Origin: Oscillospiraceae bacterium
Lineage (GTDB): Bacteria > Bacillota > Clostridia > Oscillospirales > Oscillospiraceae
NCBI GenBank assembly: GCA_017617795.1
Contig: JAFZVM010000020.1
Location: 1 to 36,204 of the forward strand
Length of the DNA stretch: 36,204 nucleotides
Direction of reading: 5' to 3'
Shown here: positions 1 through 9,220 of the stretch, one piece after another
Position numbering within the stretch: position 1 is the first letter of the stretch
Layout: each line of letters begins with the position of its first letter
Notes under the pieces: generated by a model
What the model saw: only the letters and a program-made list of their open reading frames with translations
Told to the model about the DNA's origin: nothing
The model's database searches: none
Program-made: the position numbers and the translations under genes

Positions 1-412
1 GGCCCCGCTCTTGTTCGTCCAGGTGCTGCCGTCCTTGCTGTACTGCCACTGGTAGCTCAGCCCCGTACCGGAGGCTGCGATGGAGAAAGTGGCCGCCGCG
101 CCGGCAGTCACGCTCTGATTTGCGGGCTGGGTGGTGATCACAGGCTTGGCAACCGTGACCGTAAGCGTCGCGGGATCAGAGTACACGCTGCCGCCCTCAT
201 TGGTCACCTTGCAGCGGTAATGCATCCCGTTGTAGGAGGTCTTCGCGGTGACCGTATAGCTGGCCGCGGTGGCGCCGCTCTTGTTCGTCCAGGTGCTGCC
301 GTCCTTGCTGTACTGCCACTGGTAACTGAGCCCCGTACCGGAGGCTGCAACGGAGAAGGTCGCGGTCTCGCCGGCAGTCACGCTCTGATTCGCAGGCTGG
401 GTGGTGATGACC
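1..412 (-). repeat. 90-codon Ig-like repeat, one complete and one partial unit
   Basis: The DNA encoding the Ig-like fold repeats with a 270-base period: the segment starting at 271 recurs at 1. Each unit reads ITTQPANQSVTAG, then GLSYQWQYSKDGSTWTN, then YRCKVTNEGGSVYSDPA. The Trp and the YRC cysteine are typical of Ig-like folds. More units probably follow beyond the window. Confidence 0.8.
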
Positions 413-3400
413 ACCGGTTCGATCAGTTTTTCGATCGTCTTGTGCTCCCGGCTCAATTCCTCACCGCAGCACTCACAGTAAACCACTTCGTCATAGCTGC
501 CTTCGGCTTCCGTCGTGGCCGGGATCTCATTTTCCCGCACCGGCTCGCCGGGAGTGTGGGGCAGCTTATCAATCGTCTTTGTCGTACGGCTCAGCTCTTC
601 CCCGCATACCGTGCAGTACGTTATCTCGTCGTAGCTTCCCTCTGCTGCGCAGGTCGCCGCTACTTCCTTCTCCCGCACCGGATCGCCGGGAGTATGGGGC
701 AGCTTATCAATCGTCTTTGTCGTACGGCTCAGTTCCTCGTGGCATACCGTGCAGTACGTTACTTCGTCGTAGCTTCCCGCTGCCGCGCAGGTCGCCGCTA
801 CTTCGTTCTCCCGCACCGGTTCGCCGGGAGTGTGGGGCAGCTTGTCGATCGTCTTCGTCTCTCGGCTCAGTTCCTCATGGCACACCGTGCAGTACGTTAC
901 TTCGTCGTAGCTTCCCGCTGCCGTGCAGGTTGCCGCTACTTCCTTCTCCCGCACCGGCTCACCGGGGGTATGGGGCAGCTTGTCGATCGTCTTCGTCTCT
1001 CGGCTCAGTTCCTCATGGCACACCGTGCAGTACGTTACTTCGTCGTAGCTTCCCGCTGCCGTGCAGGTTGCTGCTACTTCCTTCTCCCGCACCGGTTCGC
1101 CGGGAGTGTGGGGCAGCTTGTCGATCGTCTTTGTCGTACGGCTCAGCTCTTCCCCGCAGACCATGCAGTACGTTACCTCGTCATAGCTCCCCTCTGCCGC
1201 GCAGGTTGCAGTTTTTTCGTTCTCCCGCACCGGATCGCCCGGGGTATGGCCCGTGGCAGGGATCTCCTCGGTTTGCTCATCTGTGTACGTCTCGCCGCCG
1301 AAAGTCACGGAGGCAGTATAGATCTTTGCCCCGGTCTGAGTGCAGGAAGCCTCTTTCGTGCTCATGGTGATCGAGGCGCGGACGGTCTGGGAATCGCCGC
1401 AGCTTTCACAGGTGAAGATCGCCATGGCGGTAGTGTGGTTCGCCACCCAGGCCCATTCCGGCTCTCCGTAATCATGGGGCAGCTTGGGGATCTCCTCGGT
1501 CTTCGTCTGCTTCTCAAAGGCGGTATTCTCAAAGACCGCCGTGTATTCCACCTCTCCCGCTGCGGTGCAGGTGGCCGGAGTCTTGACGCTGCTGGTGGTC
1601 TGGACCATCTCCGTCTCCACATGGCTTGGGTCGTTTCCGCAGACCCGAGTCGCCGTTACGCTGGTATTGTCCTCAGCCCAGACGTACTGCACCGCGCTCC
1701 AGTTATGGCCCATCGCCGGGATGGTCTTCTTTTCCCGGCTCAGCTCCTCGCCGCATACGGTACAGTACGTTACCTCGTCATAACTCCCCGCTGCGGTACA
1801 GGTCGCCGCCACCTCTTTCTCGCGCACGACCTCGCCGGGGGTATGTCCCAGAGCCGGAATCGTTTTTGTCTTTTGATTGGTATAGATCTCGCCGCCGAAC
1901 TCCACGGAAGCGGTATAAACCGTCTCTCCAGCTTCGGCACAGGTGGGATCGACGCCGACGCATGTGATCGACGCCTGCACAGTCCGGATATCTCCGCATT
2001 GCCCGCAGGAGAAGAGCGCAAGCGCGGTATCATATCCGTCCGACCAGGTCCAGATCGGTTCGCCGTAGCTGTGGGGCAGCTTGGGGATCTCTTCCGTCTT
2101 CGTCTGAGTCTCAAAGGCGGTATTCTCGAATGCCGCCGTATATTCCGCCTCTCCCGCTGCCGTGCAGGTGGCTGGGATCTTGACGCTTCGGGTGGTCCGG
2201 ACCGTCTCCGTCTCCACATGGTTCGGATCGTTGGCGCAGGCCCTCGTCGCCGTCACGCTGCCGTTGTCCGCAGACCATTCGTAGTTCACCGCGCCCCAGG
2301 CATGCCCTGTGGCCGGAATCTCCTCGGCCTTCGTCTGCTTCTCAAAGGCGGTATTCTCAAAGACTGCCGTATATTCCGCCTCTCCCGCTGCGATGCAGGT
2401 GGCCGGAGTCTTGACGCTTCGGGTGGTCTGGACCGTCTCCGTCTCCACATGGCTCGGATCGTTGGCGCAGGCCCTCGTCGCCGTCACGCTGCCGTTGTCT
2501 GCGGACCAGACGTAGTTCACCGCGCCCCAGGCATGCCCTGTGGCCGGAATCTCCTCGGCCTTCGTCTGCTTCTCAAAGGCGGTATTCTCAAAGACTGCCG
2601 TATATTCCGCCTCTCCCGCTGCCGTGCAGGTGGCTGGGATCTTGACGCTTCGGGTGGTCTGGACCGTCTCCGTCTCCACATGGCTCGGATCGTTGGCGCA
2701 GGCCCTCGTCGCCGTCACGCTGCCGTTGTCCGCACACCAGACGTAGTTTACCGCACCCCAGGCATGGCCTGTGGCCGGGATCTCCACGATCTTCTTATCC
2801 GTACAGGTATTGCCACCAAAGGTGACGGTTGCCGTATAGACGATCTGCCCAGCTGAAGTACACGTGGCTTCATTTGTTACGGATGTGATCACTGCATTTA
2901 TGGTGAAGTCTTTTCCGCATTCACTGCAAGTTCCGGCAGCGGAGGCGCTGCTATGGTCCGCCGCCCAGGTCCAGACGAGAGCGTCACAGGAATGCTCATG
3001 ATAGTGAAGCTGCGCATTCTGCAGGGGTGCGTTGTCTGAACCGATGCTGACTTCATCCCATTCCGCTTGCGTACCGCCGTAGTATACGTGTGACAGCTTG
3101 CTGCAACCGGAGAACGCACTACTGCCAATGCTCGTCACGCTCCCCGGGATCGTCACACTTGTCAGACTGCTACAGTCGCAGAATGCTCCGCCAGCGATTC
3201 TCGTCACACTGATTGGGATCGTCACGCTCGCCAAATTGCTGCAACCGTAGAACGCACCCTTGCCGATACTCGTCACGCTCTCCGGAATCGCCAGGCTCGT
3301 CAGTCCTCTACAGTATTGAAATGCCTCGTCCCCGATGCTCGTTACACTCTCCGGGATCGTCACGCCCGTCAGTCTGCTGCAGCCCAGGAACGCGCTGTCT

Positions 3401-6400
3401 CCAATGCTTGTCACGCTTGTCGGGATCGAATATTCTCCTGTCTTTCCTGCCGGGCAGCATAGCAAAAGAGTCATGTCTATATTGAACAAAACGCCGTCCA
3501 AACTGCTGTAATTGGGATTTTCTGAGGTCACGTTGATCTCCGCCAGGCCGTCGCAGCTTGAGAAGGCCGTCTCTCCGATACTTGTTACGCTCTTCGGGAT
3601 CGACACGCTCGTCAGACCGCTGCAACCCCGGAACGCACCGCCCCCAATGCTTATAACATTCTCCGGGATCGTCACGCTCGTCAGACCGCTGCAGCCGTAG
3701 AACGCCCGGTCTCCGATGCTTGTAACGGTCCCAGGGATCGTCACGCTCGTCAGACCGCTGCAGTCTGAGAAGGTATCATTCGGAATACTCTCTGCACCTT
3801 CTAAAATTACAACTGTTCTTAAATTATTCCGTTCAGTAAACACATTTCGAAAACCTTTACTCAATACCCTGTTCGGGATCGTCACGCTCCTCAGCCCGCT
3901 GCAGTAGGAGAATGCATAACTGCCAATGCTCGTCACGCTCGCTGGGATCGTCACGATTTTTAAGCTACTGCAGACCTCAAACGCACGGTCCCCGATGCTC
4001 GTCACGCTCGCCGGGATCGTCACACTTGTCAGTTTGTAACAGTTGAAAAACGCATGGTATCCGATGCTTGTCACTGTATCTTCTAAAATGGCAGATGTGA
4101 TCATATAGTTTCGATTATACCAAGGAGGATTTTCCCATTCGTAATCCGCCATATCCCCGGTGCCGCTGATGGTCAGCAGGCCGTTTTCGTCCAGGGTCCA
4201 GGTCAGGTTGTCCCCCTGGGCCCCGCATTCGCCGGAGGCGACGAATGCAATACATACATTTGCGTTGTTCAACGGATCGTTCCCGCTGCCGATGCTAATG
4301 GCGTCCCACTGAGCCCGCGATCCAAGAAAGTAAACTTCCGAGAGAGCGGTGCAACCATTAAAGGCCGAGTTTCTAATACTTGTCACACTTTCCGGGATCG
4401 TCACACTCGTCAGACTGCTGCAGGTATTGAACGCATATTCGCCGATGCTCGTCACGCCGTCGGGTATCGTCACACTCTTCAGACCGCCGCAACCATCGAA
4501 CGCATATGCAGGTATCGAAGTCGTCCATCCAAATTCATAATCACAGCCGCTGCCGATCGGTCCTGCGCTGGTCAGGCCGCTGCAGCTGGAGAACGCGCCC
4601 TCCCCGAAACTCGTCACGCTTCCCGGAATCGTCACTCTCGACAAGCTGCTGCAACCCCGGAACGCCCAGTATCCGATACTCGTCACGCTCGCCGGGATCG
4701 TCACGTTCGTCAGACTGCTGCAGTAGAACGCATATTCGCCGATGCTCGTCACGCCCTCCGGAATCGTCACGCTCGTTAGCCACCCGCACCAGAAGAACGC
4801 ATTTGCAGGGATCGAAGTCGTCCATCCAAATTCAAAGCTGCAGCCGCTGCCGATCGGTCCAGCGCTGGTCAATCCTCTGCAGTTCTCGAACGCATGAAAG
4901 GCGATGCTCGTCACGCTCGCCGGGATCGTCACGCTGGTCAAACCGCTGCAGCCGTAGAACGCACTGTTTCCGATGCTCGTCACGCCTTCCGGGATCGTCA
5001 CGCTTGTCAAGCTGCTGCAGCCGTAGAACGCATTGACTCCAATGCTTGTCACGCTACCCGGAATCGTCATGCTCGTCAAACCGCTGCAGCCAGAAAACGC
5101 AGAGTTTCCGATGCTTGTCACACTTCCCGGAATCGACACGCTCGTCAGGCCGCTGCAGTTGGGGAATGCTTCATCTCTGATACATGTTGTACCGTCAGCT
5201 ATCACAATACAAGTCAGGTTATTGCAATCGGAGAACACATCAGCAAAGCCCTTGTCTATCACGCTCTCCGGAATCGTCGCACTTGACAGGTTTGTGCACC
5301 CGGAAAAAACTGAACCGCCGATTCTTGTCACACTGTTCGGAATCGTTACGCTCGTCAGATTGCTGCATTTGTATAATGCATAGTTTCCGATGCTTGTCAC
5401 GCCCGCTGGGATCGTCACGCTCGTCAGCCCGCTGCAGTTCCGGAACGCATTCGCAGGGATCGAATTCGTCCATCCAAACTCGATGCTGCTGCCGCTCCCG
5501 ACCGGTCCAGCGCTTGTCAAGCCTTTGCAGATGTAGAACGCGCTGTCCCCAATGCTCGTCAAACTCCCCGGGATCATCACGCTCGTCAGGCCGCTGCAGT
5601 TCCGAAATACATAATTTCCGATGCTCACCACGCCTTCCGGGATCGTTACGCTTGTCAAGCCTTTGCAGTCGCGGAACGCTGCATCCCCGATGCTTGTCAC
5701 GCTTCCCGGGATCGTCACGCTCGTCAGACCGCTGCAGCCGTAGAACGCACCGTTTCCGATGCTCGTCACGCCTTCCTCCAGCATCACGGTGGTGACGGAG
5801 GTCCTGTGCTCATACCAAGGTAAAGGGGCAGATGTGTTATCCGCCATCGCCCCGGTCCCGCTGATGGTCAGCAGGCCGTCGCTGTCCAGGGTCCAGGTGA
5901 GGTTATCCCCATCCGCTCCGCATTCGCCGGAGGCGACGATCGTGTGTATCGTTGCTGTGGTCAGCGGGTCGTTTTGAATACCGATTGTTATTTCTGCCCA
6001 CTGATCCGCCGTGCCGCCATAGTATACGTCGGTCATCGCAGTGCAATTGTTAAATGAATAGTTGCTGATGTTTGTTACGCTGGATGGAATCGTCACGCTT
6101 GCCAAATTGCTGCAGCCGGCAAACGCTCCTTCACCGATACTCGTTACGCCCTCCGGGATCGTCACGTGCGTCAGGCCGGTGCAAGCGCTGAAAGTGTAGC
6201 TTTTGATGCTTGTGATGCCTGCGGGGAGCGTTATCTCCGTCAGAGCCTTGCAGCTGGCAAAAGCATCATGTCCGATGCTCGTCACACTGCATGGGATTGT
6301 CACACTTGCCAAATTGCTGCAGCCTGCGAAAACGCCGTCTCCAATGCTTGTCACACCTTCCGGAATCGTCACACTTGTCAGGCTGCTGCAGTTATAGAAG

Positions 6401-6999
6401 ACCCTGGGCTTGATAGCAGCCAGCCTGGAGGGTATCGTCACGGAAGTGATCTCATTCTCGTTCAAAAACAGTCGATACTTACCGATGAACGGGCCACCGC
6501 CGTTAATGCTCGTTCTAAAATTGATGTCAAACCAAGCGTTCAAATCTGTGATGTGAACGGTCATCTGGGTGCTGAATGTCGAAAGGCCGATCTCAGAAAC
6601 CGTCGAGGGGATCGCCACGTCTTTCAGGCTGTTGCAGCAATAGAATGCATAATTTCCAATGACTGTTATTCCTTCTGGGATCGTCACGCTCGTCAGTCCG
6701 CTGCAATCGCAGAACCCATATCTTCCGATGCTCGTCACACCGTCCTCAAGTACGACGGATGTGATCGCGCTCATGTAGTCGGCCCATGGTCTTGCATTAC
6801 CGTTGTAATCCGCCATTGCCCCCGTCCCGCTGATGGTCAGCACGCCGTCGCTGTCCAGGGTCCAGGTCAGGTTGTTCCCATCCGCTCCGCAGTCGCCGGA
6901 GGCGACGACGTCCGCCGCTCGGGCCTGTCCATTCAGCAGTACTGTACACAGGATCAGGCACAGCAGCATGGTCAGCAGGGTTTTGCTTGTTTTCTTCAT
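1..6999 (-). CDS. Giant secreted BspA-type leucine-rich-repeat / Ig-like repeat protein (3' end outside window)
   Basis: An uninterrupted frame of 2333 codons runs off the left edge. The start at 6999 follows GGAAAGGAA and encodes a classic signal peptide (MKKTSK, hydrophobic core, cleavage near ARA-A at residues 26-29). Three modules follow, each opening with a SGxCGAxGxNLTWTLD segment (near residues 34, 354 and 920). Each continues with many 22-23 residue leucine-rich repeats of the type LTSVTIPEGVTSIGNSAFYG and closes with a YYGGT...W...IG..N..L..A..H segment. From about residue 1340 to 2190 there are Cys-containing repeats of 77 and 46 residues (ATCTAAG, YCTVCHEEL, PATGHAWG). From about 2197 come Ig-like repeats of 90 residues (SYQWQYSKDGSTW). 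Proteins of this kind are exported and often mediate adhesion or host contact. The anchor type cannot be seen because the C-terminus is missing. Function beyond surface exposure is inference. Confidence 0.93.
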   Translation of the reverse strand, partial: MKKTSKTLLTMLLCLILCTVLLNGQARAADVVASGDCGADGNNLTWTLDSDGVLTISGTGAMADYNGNARPWADYMSAITSVVLEDGVTSIGRYGFCDCSGLTSVTIPEGITVIGNYAFYCCNSLKDVAIPSTVSEIGLSTFSTQMTVHITDLNAWFDINFRTSINGGGPFIGKYRLFLNENEITSVTIPSRLAAIKPRVFYNCSSLTSVTIPEGVTSIGDGVFAGCSNLASVTIPCSVTSIGHDAFASCKALTEITLPAGITSIKSYTFSACTGLTHVTIPEGVTSIGEGAFAGCSNLASVTIPSSVTNISNYSFNNCTAMTDVYYGGTADQWAEITIGIQNDPLTTATIHTIVASGECGADGDNLTWTLDSDGLLTISGTGAMADNTSAPLPWYEHRTSVTTVMLEEGVTSIGNGAFYGCSGLTSVTIPGSVTSIGDAAFRDCKGLTSVTIPEGVVSIGNYVFRNCSGLTSVMIPGSLTSIGDSAFYICKGLTSAGPVGSGSSIEFGWTNSIPANAFRNCSGLTSVTIPAGVTSIGNYALYKCSNLTSVTIPNSVTRIGGSVFSGCTNLSSATIPESVIDKGFADVFSDCNNLTCIVIADGTTCIRDEAFPNCSGLTSVSIPGSVTSIGNSAFSGCSGLTSMTIPGSVTSIGVNAFYGCSSLTSVTIPEGVTSIGNSAFYGCSGLTSVTIPASVTSIAFHAFENCRGLTSAGPIGSGCSFEFGWTTSIPANAFFWCGWLTSVTIPEGVTSIGEYAFYCSSLTNVTIPASVTSIGYWAFRGCSSLSRVTIPGSVTSFGEGAFSSCSGLTSAGPIGSGCDYEFGWTTSIPAYAFDGCGGLKSVTIPDGVTSIGEYAFNTCSSLTSVTIPESVTSIRNSAFNGCTALSEVYFLGSRAQWDAISIGSGNDPLNNANVCIAFVASGECGAQGDNLTWTLDENGLLTISGTGDMADYEWENPPWYNRNYMITSAILEDTVTSIGYHAFFNCYKLTSVTIPASVTSIGDRAFEVCSSLKIVTIPASVTSIGSYAFSYCSGLRSVTIPNRVLSKGFRNVFTERNNLRTVVILEGAESIPNDTFSDCSGLTSVTIPGTVTSIGDRAFYGCSGLTSVTIPENVISIGGGAFRGCSGLTSVSIPKSVTSIGETAFSSCDGLAEINVTSENPNYSSLDGVLFNIDMTLLLCCPAGKTGEYSIPTSVTSIGDSAFLGCSRLTGVTIPESVTSIGDEAFQYCRGLTSLAIPESVTSIGKGAFYGCSNLASVTIPISVTRIAGGAFCDCSSLTSVTIPGSVTSIGSSAFSGCSKLSHVYYGGTQAEWDEVSIGSDNAPLQNAQLHYHEHSCDALVWTWAADHSSASAAGTCSECGKDFTINAVITSVTNEATCTSAGQIVYTATVTFGGNTCTDKKIVEIPATGHAWGAVNYVWCADNGSVTATRACANDPSHVETETVQTTRSVKIPATCTAAGEAEYTAVFENTAFEKQTKAEEIPATGHAWGAVNYVWSADNGSVTATRACANDPSHVETETVQTTRSVKTPATCIAAGEAEYTAVFENTAFEKQTKAEEIPATGHAWGAVNYEWSADNGSVTATRACANDPNHVETETVRTTRSVKIPATCTAAGEAEYTAAFENTAFETQTKTEEIPKLPHSYGEPIWTWSDGYDTALALFSCGQCGDIRTVQASITCVGVDPTCAEAGETVYTASVEFGGEIYTNQKTKTIPALGHTPGEVVREKEVAATCTAAGSYDEVTYCTVCGEELSREKKTIPAMGHNWSAVQYVWAEDNTSVTATRVCGNDPSHVETEMVQTTSSVKTPATCTAAGEVEYTAVFENTAFEKQTKTEEIPKLPHDYGEPEWAWVANHTTAMAIFTCESCGDSQTVRASITMSTKEASCTQTGAKIYTASVTFGGETYTDEQTEEIPATGHTPGDPVRENEKTATCAAEGSYDEVTYCMVCGEELSRTTKTIDKLPHTPGEPVREKEVAATCTAAGSYDEVTYCTVCHEELSRETKTIDKLPHTPGEPVREKEVAATCTAAGSYDEVTYCTVCHEELSRETKTIDKLPHTPGEPVRENEVAATCAAAGSYDEVTYCTVCHEELSRTTKTIDKLPHTPGDPVREKEVAATCAAEGSYDEITYCTVCGEELSRTTKTIDKLPHTPGEPVRENEIPATTEAEGSYDEVVYCECCGEELSREHKTIEKLIEPVVITTQPANQSVTAGETATFSVAASGTGLSYQWQYSKDGSTWTNKSGATAASYTVTAKTSYNGMHYRCKVTNEGGSVYSDPATLTVTVAKPVITTQPANQSVTAGAAATFSIAASGTGLSYQWQYSKDGSTWTNKSGA
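427..1254 (-). repeat. Tandem 138-base repeat, six units
   Basis: Six head-to-tail units of exactly 138 bases (46 codons) begin at 427, 565, 703, 841, 979 and 1117. They encode LPHTPGEPVREKEV, AATCTAAGSYDEVTYC and TVCHEELSRETKTIDK in order. The units at 841 and 979 are almost identical, and the one at 427 is the most diverged. A further separate relative lies at about 1720-1857. Each unit carries three Cys, two of them in a CxxC pair. Confidence 0.9.
2050..2742 (-). repeat. Tandem 231-base repeat, three adjacent units
   Basis: Three head-to-tail units of 231 bases (77 codons), at about 2050-2280, 2281-2511 and 2512-2742, encode HAWGAVNYVW...ATRACANDPSH...KIPATCTAAG...NTAFEKQTKAEEIPATG. The last two differ at only a handful of bases. 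A more diverged relative lies at about 1440-1690. Such near identity suggests recent duplication or gene conversion and predicts length variation between strains. Confidence 0.85.
3070..6775 (-). repeat. Three blocks of BspA-type leucine-rich-repeat coding units
   Basis: Within the giant surface protein gene, DNA units of about 66-69 bases encode the leucine-rich repeat consensus x-L-T-S-V-T-I-P-x-x-V-T-S-I-G-x-x-A-F-x-x-C-S/x. They form three blocks, at about 6775-6025, 5790-4290 and 4085-3070, separated by the SGxCGAxG modules. Units are diverged from one another at the DNA level, unlike the nearly identical units further downstream in the same gene. Boundaries are approximate. Confidence 0.85.
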
Positions 7000-7058
7000 A
7001 AGATCGATTCCTTTCCGCCACTCTATACTACTTTTCATATATCATTTAATTAAATATT

Positions 7059-7087
7059 ACGATATCACGTCCAGAAGAAAATGGCAA
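7059..7087 (-). promoter_or_regulatory. Candidate promoter of the giant surface protein gene
   Basis: On the minus strand TTGCCA (7082-7087) stands 17 bases from TATCGT (7059-7064). An alternative -10, TAATAT, overlaps at 7054-7059. The stretch 7030-7065 is clearly more AT-rich than the surroundings. The -10 is weak, so the exact start is uncertain. Confidence 0.4.
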
Positions 7088-7172
7088 GATTGGGAAGCCC
7101 GTTGTTGTGTTCCCGGACCGACGCAGCCGGGGGCTGCCTCAGTCTGTCCGGAGGCGTTGCCGCAGGCCCCCC

Positions 7173-7201
7173 TTGCGCCCGCTTGCTCCCGCATGTACAA
7201 T
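7173..7201 (+). promoter_or_regulatory. Promoter of the cupin gene
   Basis: TTGCGC (7173-7178), a 17-base spacer and TACAAT (7196-7201) lie 34 bases before the cupin start codon, which has an AGGAGG ribosome binding site at 7222-7227. Confidence 0.65.
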
Positions 7202-7235
7202 AAACCCAAACGAACGACTGAAGGAGGAAACCCCC

Positions 7236-7718
7236 ATGCCCATGAACAACGAGGGAAAATACGGCTATCTCTTCATGCAGGACCTGAAGCTCCCCGCCAC
7301 CCACGAGAAGAGCCAGGCATCCTACAAGCGCTTCGGGGAGCGGGTCCACTGGGTGGACGGGAACAACATCCCCGGGGCCTTCCAGATGAACACCTGCTGG
7401 TGGTACAAGGCCAACCGGGAGTCCACCCTGGCCAACCCCGACAGCCCCGTGGGCAAGCCCCACTTCCACGAATACCCGGAGATCCTGGGCTTCTACGGCT
7501 CGGACCCCTTCCATCCCTGGGACCTGGGGGGCGAGGTGGAGTTCTGGGTGGACGGGGAACAGCACATCCTCACCAAAAGCACCATGGTGTACCTGCCTCC
7601 CAATCTCCCCCACTGCCCCCTGCTCATCAACCGGGCGGACGCGCCCATCTTCCACTTCTCCGTGGTGATGAACGCCATCTACGGCTTCGAGGGCAGCGGC
7701 AGCTTCCGGGCGGAATAA
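7236..7718 (+). CDS. Small cupin-fold protein
   Basis: 160 residues. The start at 7236 sits 8 bases after AGGAGG; an ATG two codons later is a weaker choice. Cupin motif 1 is seen as GKPHFHEYPEILGF (H76, H78, E82) and motif 2 as PPNLPHCPLLIN (H126). Together these give the usual 3-His/1-Glu metal site on a single beta-barrel. There is no signal peptide or second domain, so it is a cytoplasmic single-domain cupin. Substrate and activity cannot be read from the sequence; such proteins include isomerases, dioxygenases and ligand sensors. It has its own promoter and lies 112 bases before ilvE, which also has its own promoter, so a functional link is not evident. Confidence 0.85.
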   Translation: MPMNNEGKYGYLFMQDLKLPATHEKSQASYKRFGERVHWVDGNNIPGAFQMNTCWWYKANRESTLANPDSPVGKPHFHEYPEILGFYGSDPFHPWDLGGEVEFWVDGEQHILTKSTMVYLPPNLPHCPLLINRADAPIFHFSVVMNAIYGFEGSGSFRAE

Positions 7719-7768
7719 GGAAACATCCCTGCGGCAGCAGAAACTTTAATACGGCAGCGTGAAAAAGC

Positions 7769-7797
7769 TTGCTTTTTCCCTGCCCTTGGCATACAAT
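7769..7797 (+). promoter_or_regulatory. Promoter of ilvE
   Basis: TTGCTT (7769-7774), a 17-base spacer and TACAAT (7792-7797) precede the ilvE start by 33 bases. Both hexamers and the first five spacer bases are the same as in the promoter of the second glycyl radical enzyme gene at 33838-33866. Confidence 0.7.
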
Positions 7798-7830
7798 GTT
7801 CGGTATTCCAGGAAAAAGGAGCGAATCATC

Positions 7831-8901
7831 ATGAGTGAGATCCGGATCATACGTACAGACAAGCCCAAGGCGAAGCCGGAGATCGACGGCATCCCCTTCG
7901 GTACCTATTTTTCTGACCATATGTTCCTGATGGACTATCATCTGGGGCAGGGCTGGGTGGATCCCCGGATCGTCCCCTACGGTCCCATCAGCCTGGAGCC
8001 CTCCGCCATGGTGCTGCACTATGCCCAGGAGATCTTTGAGGGCCTGAAGGCCTACCGCACCGCCGAAGGCAAGATCCAGCTCTTCCGGCCCATCGACAAC
8101 ATCCGCCGGATGAACGACAGCGCCGACCGGCTCTGCATCCCCCGGGTCCCCGAGGACCTGTTCATGGACGCGCTGAAGACCCTGGTGAAGCTGGACCAGG
8201 ACTGGGTCCCCTCCAAGCCGGACACCAGCCTGTATATCCGCCCCTTCATCATCGCCACGGATCCCCACGTGGGCGTCCATGCGGCTCATAACTATATCTT
8301 CTGCATCATCACCTGCCCTGTGGGCAGCTATTATCCCGAGGGCCTGAACCCGGTGCGCATCGCCATCGAGAGCCGGGACGTGCGGGCCGTCCGGGGCGGC
8401 ACGGGCTTCGCCAAGTGCGGCGGCAACTACGCCGCCTCCCTCCGGGCCAGCGAGGTGGCGGCCAAGAAGGGCTTCAGCCAGGTCCTGTGGCTGGACGGCG
8501 TGGAGCAGAAGTACATCGAAGAAGTGGGCGCCATGAACGTCATGTTCAAGATCAGCGGGAAGATCGTCACTCCCTCCCTGGCCAAGGGCAGCGTCCTGCC
8601 CGGCATCACCCGCCGCTCCGCCCTGGAGCTGCTGCGGGACTGGGGCTATACCGTGGAGGAACGGGATATCTCCGTGGACGAGCTGGTGGACGCCGCCGAG
8701 AGCGGCGCGCTGGAGGAAGGCTGGGGCACCGGTACCGCAGCGGTCATCTCCCCCATCGGCGAGATCAACTATCTGGATAAATCCCATATCATGGGCGGCG
8801 GCGGCATCGGCCCCCTCACCCAGAAGCTGTACGACACCCTCACGGGCATCCAGTGGGGCAAGCTCCCGGATCCCAAGGGCTGGATCGTCCCGGTCTGCTG
8901 A
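7831..8901 (+). CDS. ilvE: Branched-chain amino acid aminotransferase
   Basis: 356 residues, the normal length for the class IV PLP aminotransferase family of the longer (BCAT2-like) type. The enzyme moves the amino group between leucine, isoleucine or valine and 2-oxoglutarate in the cytoplasm. It is the last step of branched-chain amino acid synthesis and the first of their breakdown. The PLP lysine is K195 in GTGFAKCGGNYAASL. Other family landmarks are ALHYAQ-like VLHYAQEIFEGLKAY (residues 61-75), RPF (137-139) and EEVGAMNVMF further on. The start at 7831 follows AAAAAGGAGCG; upstream codons in the same frame lack a ribosome binding site. No other ilv or leu gene is nearby. Confidence 0.93.
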   Translation: MSEIRIIRTDKPKAKPEIDGIPFGTYFSDHMFLMDYHLGQGWVDPRIVPYGPISLEPSAMVLHYAQEIFEGLKAYRTAEGKIQLFRPIDNIRRMNDSADRLCIPRVPEDLFMDALKTLVKLDQDWVPSKPDTSLYIRPFIIATDPHVGVHAAHNYIFCIITCPVGSYYPEGLNPVRIAIESRDVRAVRGGTGFAKCGGNYAASLRASEVAAKKGFSQVLWLDGVEQKYIEEVGAMNVMFKISGKIVTPSLAKGSVLPGITRRSALELLRDWGYTVEERDISVDELVDAAESGALEEGWGTGTAAVISPIGEINYLDKSHIMGGGGIGPLTQKLYDTLTGIQWGKLPDPKGWIVPVC

Positions 8902-8905
8902 GGTT

Positions 8906-9076
8906 TTCAAATGGGACCCGCTCTGCTGGGCTCCCATTTGAGAAGGAATACGCTCCGCTCCCCGCAGGCCCTAGCAGGCCCACAGTCCGCTCTGCGAGCG
9001 GTATTTTTGGCAGAAATGAATTCCGCCAAAAATGATTCCCAATGATTCGCGTCTGCGGACGCGAACTCTGCGAGGC
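8906..9076 (+). repeat. Structured intergenic repeat, copy A
   Basis: Fills most of the 319-base gap between ilvE and the Cys-rich gene. In order it has: hairpin 1 (TCAAATGGGA at 8907-8916 pairing with TCCCATTTGA), GAGAAGG, hairpin 2 (CCGCTC-TGC-GAGCGG, 8987-9001), a 25-base segment at 9003-9027 and hairpin 3 (TTCGCGTC-TGCG-GACGCGAA, 9046-9065). It ends with CTCTGCGAGGC (9066-9076). Copy B at 9715-9842 repeats this plan in the same orientation. No coding potential of its own is apparent. Confidence 0.75.
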
Positions 9077-9092
9077 TATTCTCTGTTCTCCT

Positions 9093-9125
9093 AAAGGGGC
9101 CGCTGCATTCCGCAGCGGCCCTTTT
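9093..9125 (+). terminator. Terminator downstream of ilvE
   Basis: The stem GGGCCGCTGC / GCAGCGGCCC with a short ATTCC loop is flanked by AAA on the left and TTTT on the right. It can therefore stop transcription in either direction. It follows the structured repeat copy A. Confidence 0.75.
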
Positions 9126-9147
9126 GTGCAATCCGTTCAATTCTCCC

Positions 9148-9176
9148 TTGTCTTTCCCTTGCTCATATGGTAAACT
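9148..9176 (+). promoter_or_regulatory. Promoter of the small Cys-rich gene
   Basis: TTGTCT (9148-9153), a 17-base spacer and TAAACT (9171-9176) lie 44 bases before the first start codon of the gene. Confidence 0.55.
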
Positions 9177-9220
9177 GATGCAAATACAGGGCGGCGCATC
9201 GCCCAGACAAGAAAGGTGCG

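Noticed and set aside
427..1254. CRISPR array suggested by regular repeats
   Set aside because: Units are 138 bases, contiguous without unique spacers, in frame and coding for a Cys-containing protein repeat.
220..2856. Long plus-strand open frame of 878 codons
   Set aside because: It is the codon-register antisense of the repeat region of the giant surface protein. The sense strand gives a signal peptide, leucine-rich repeats and Ig-like repeats, while this frame gives Arg/Leu-rich low-information sequence.
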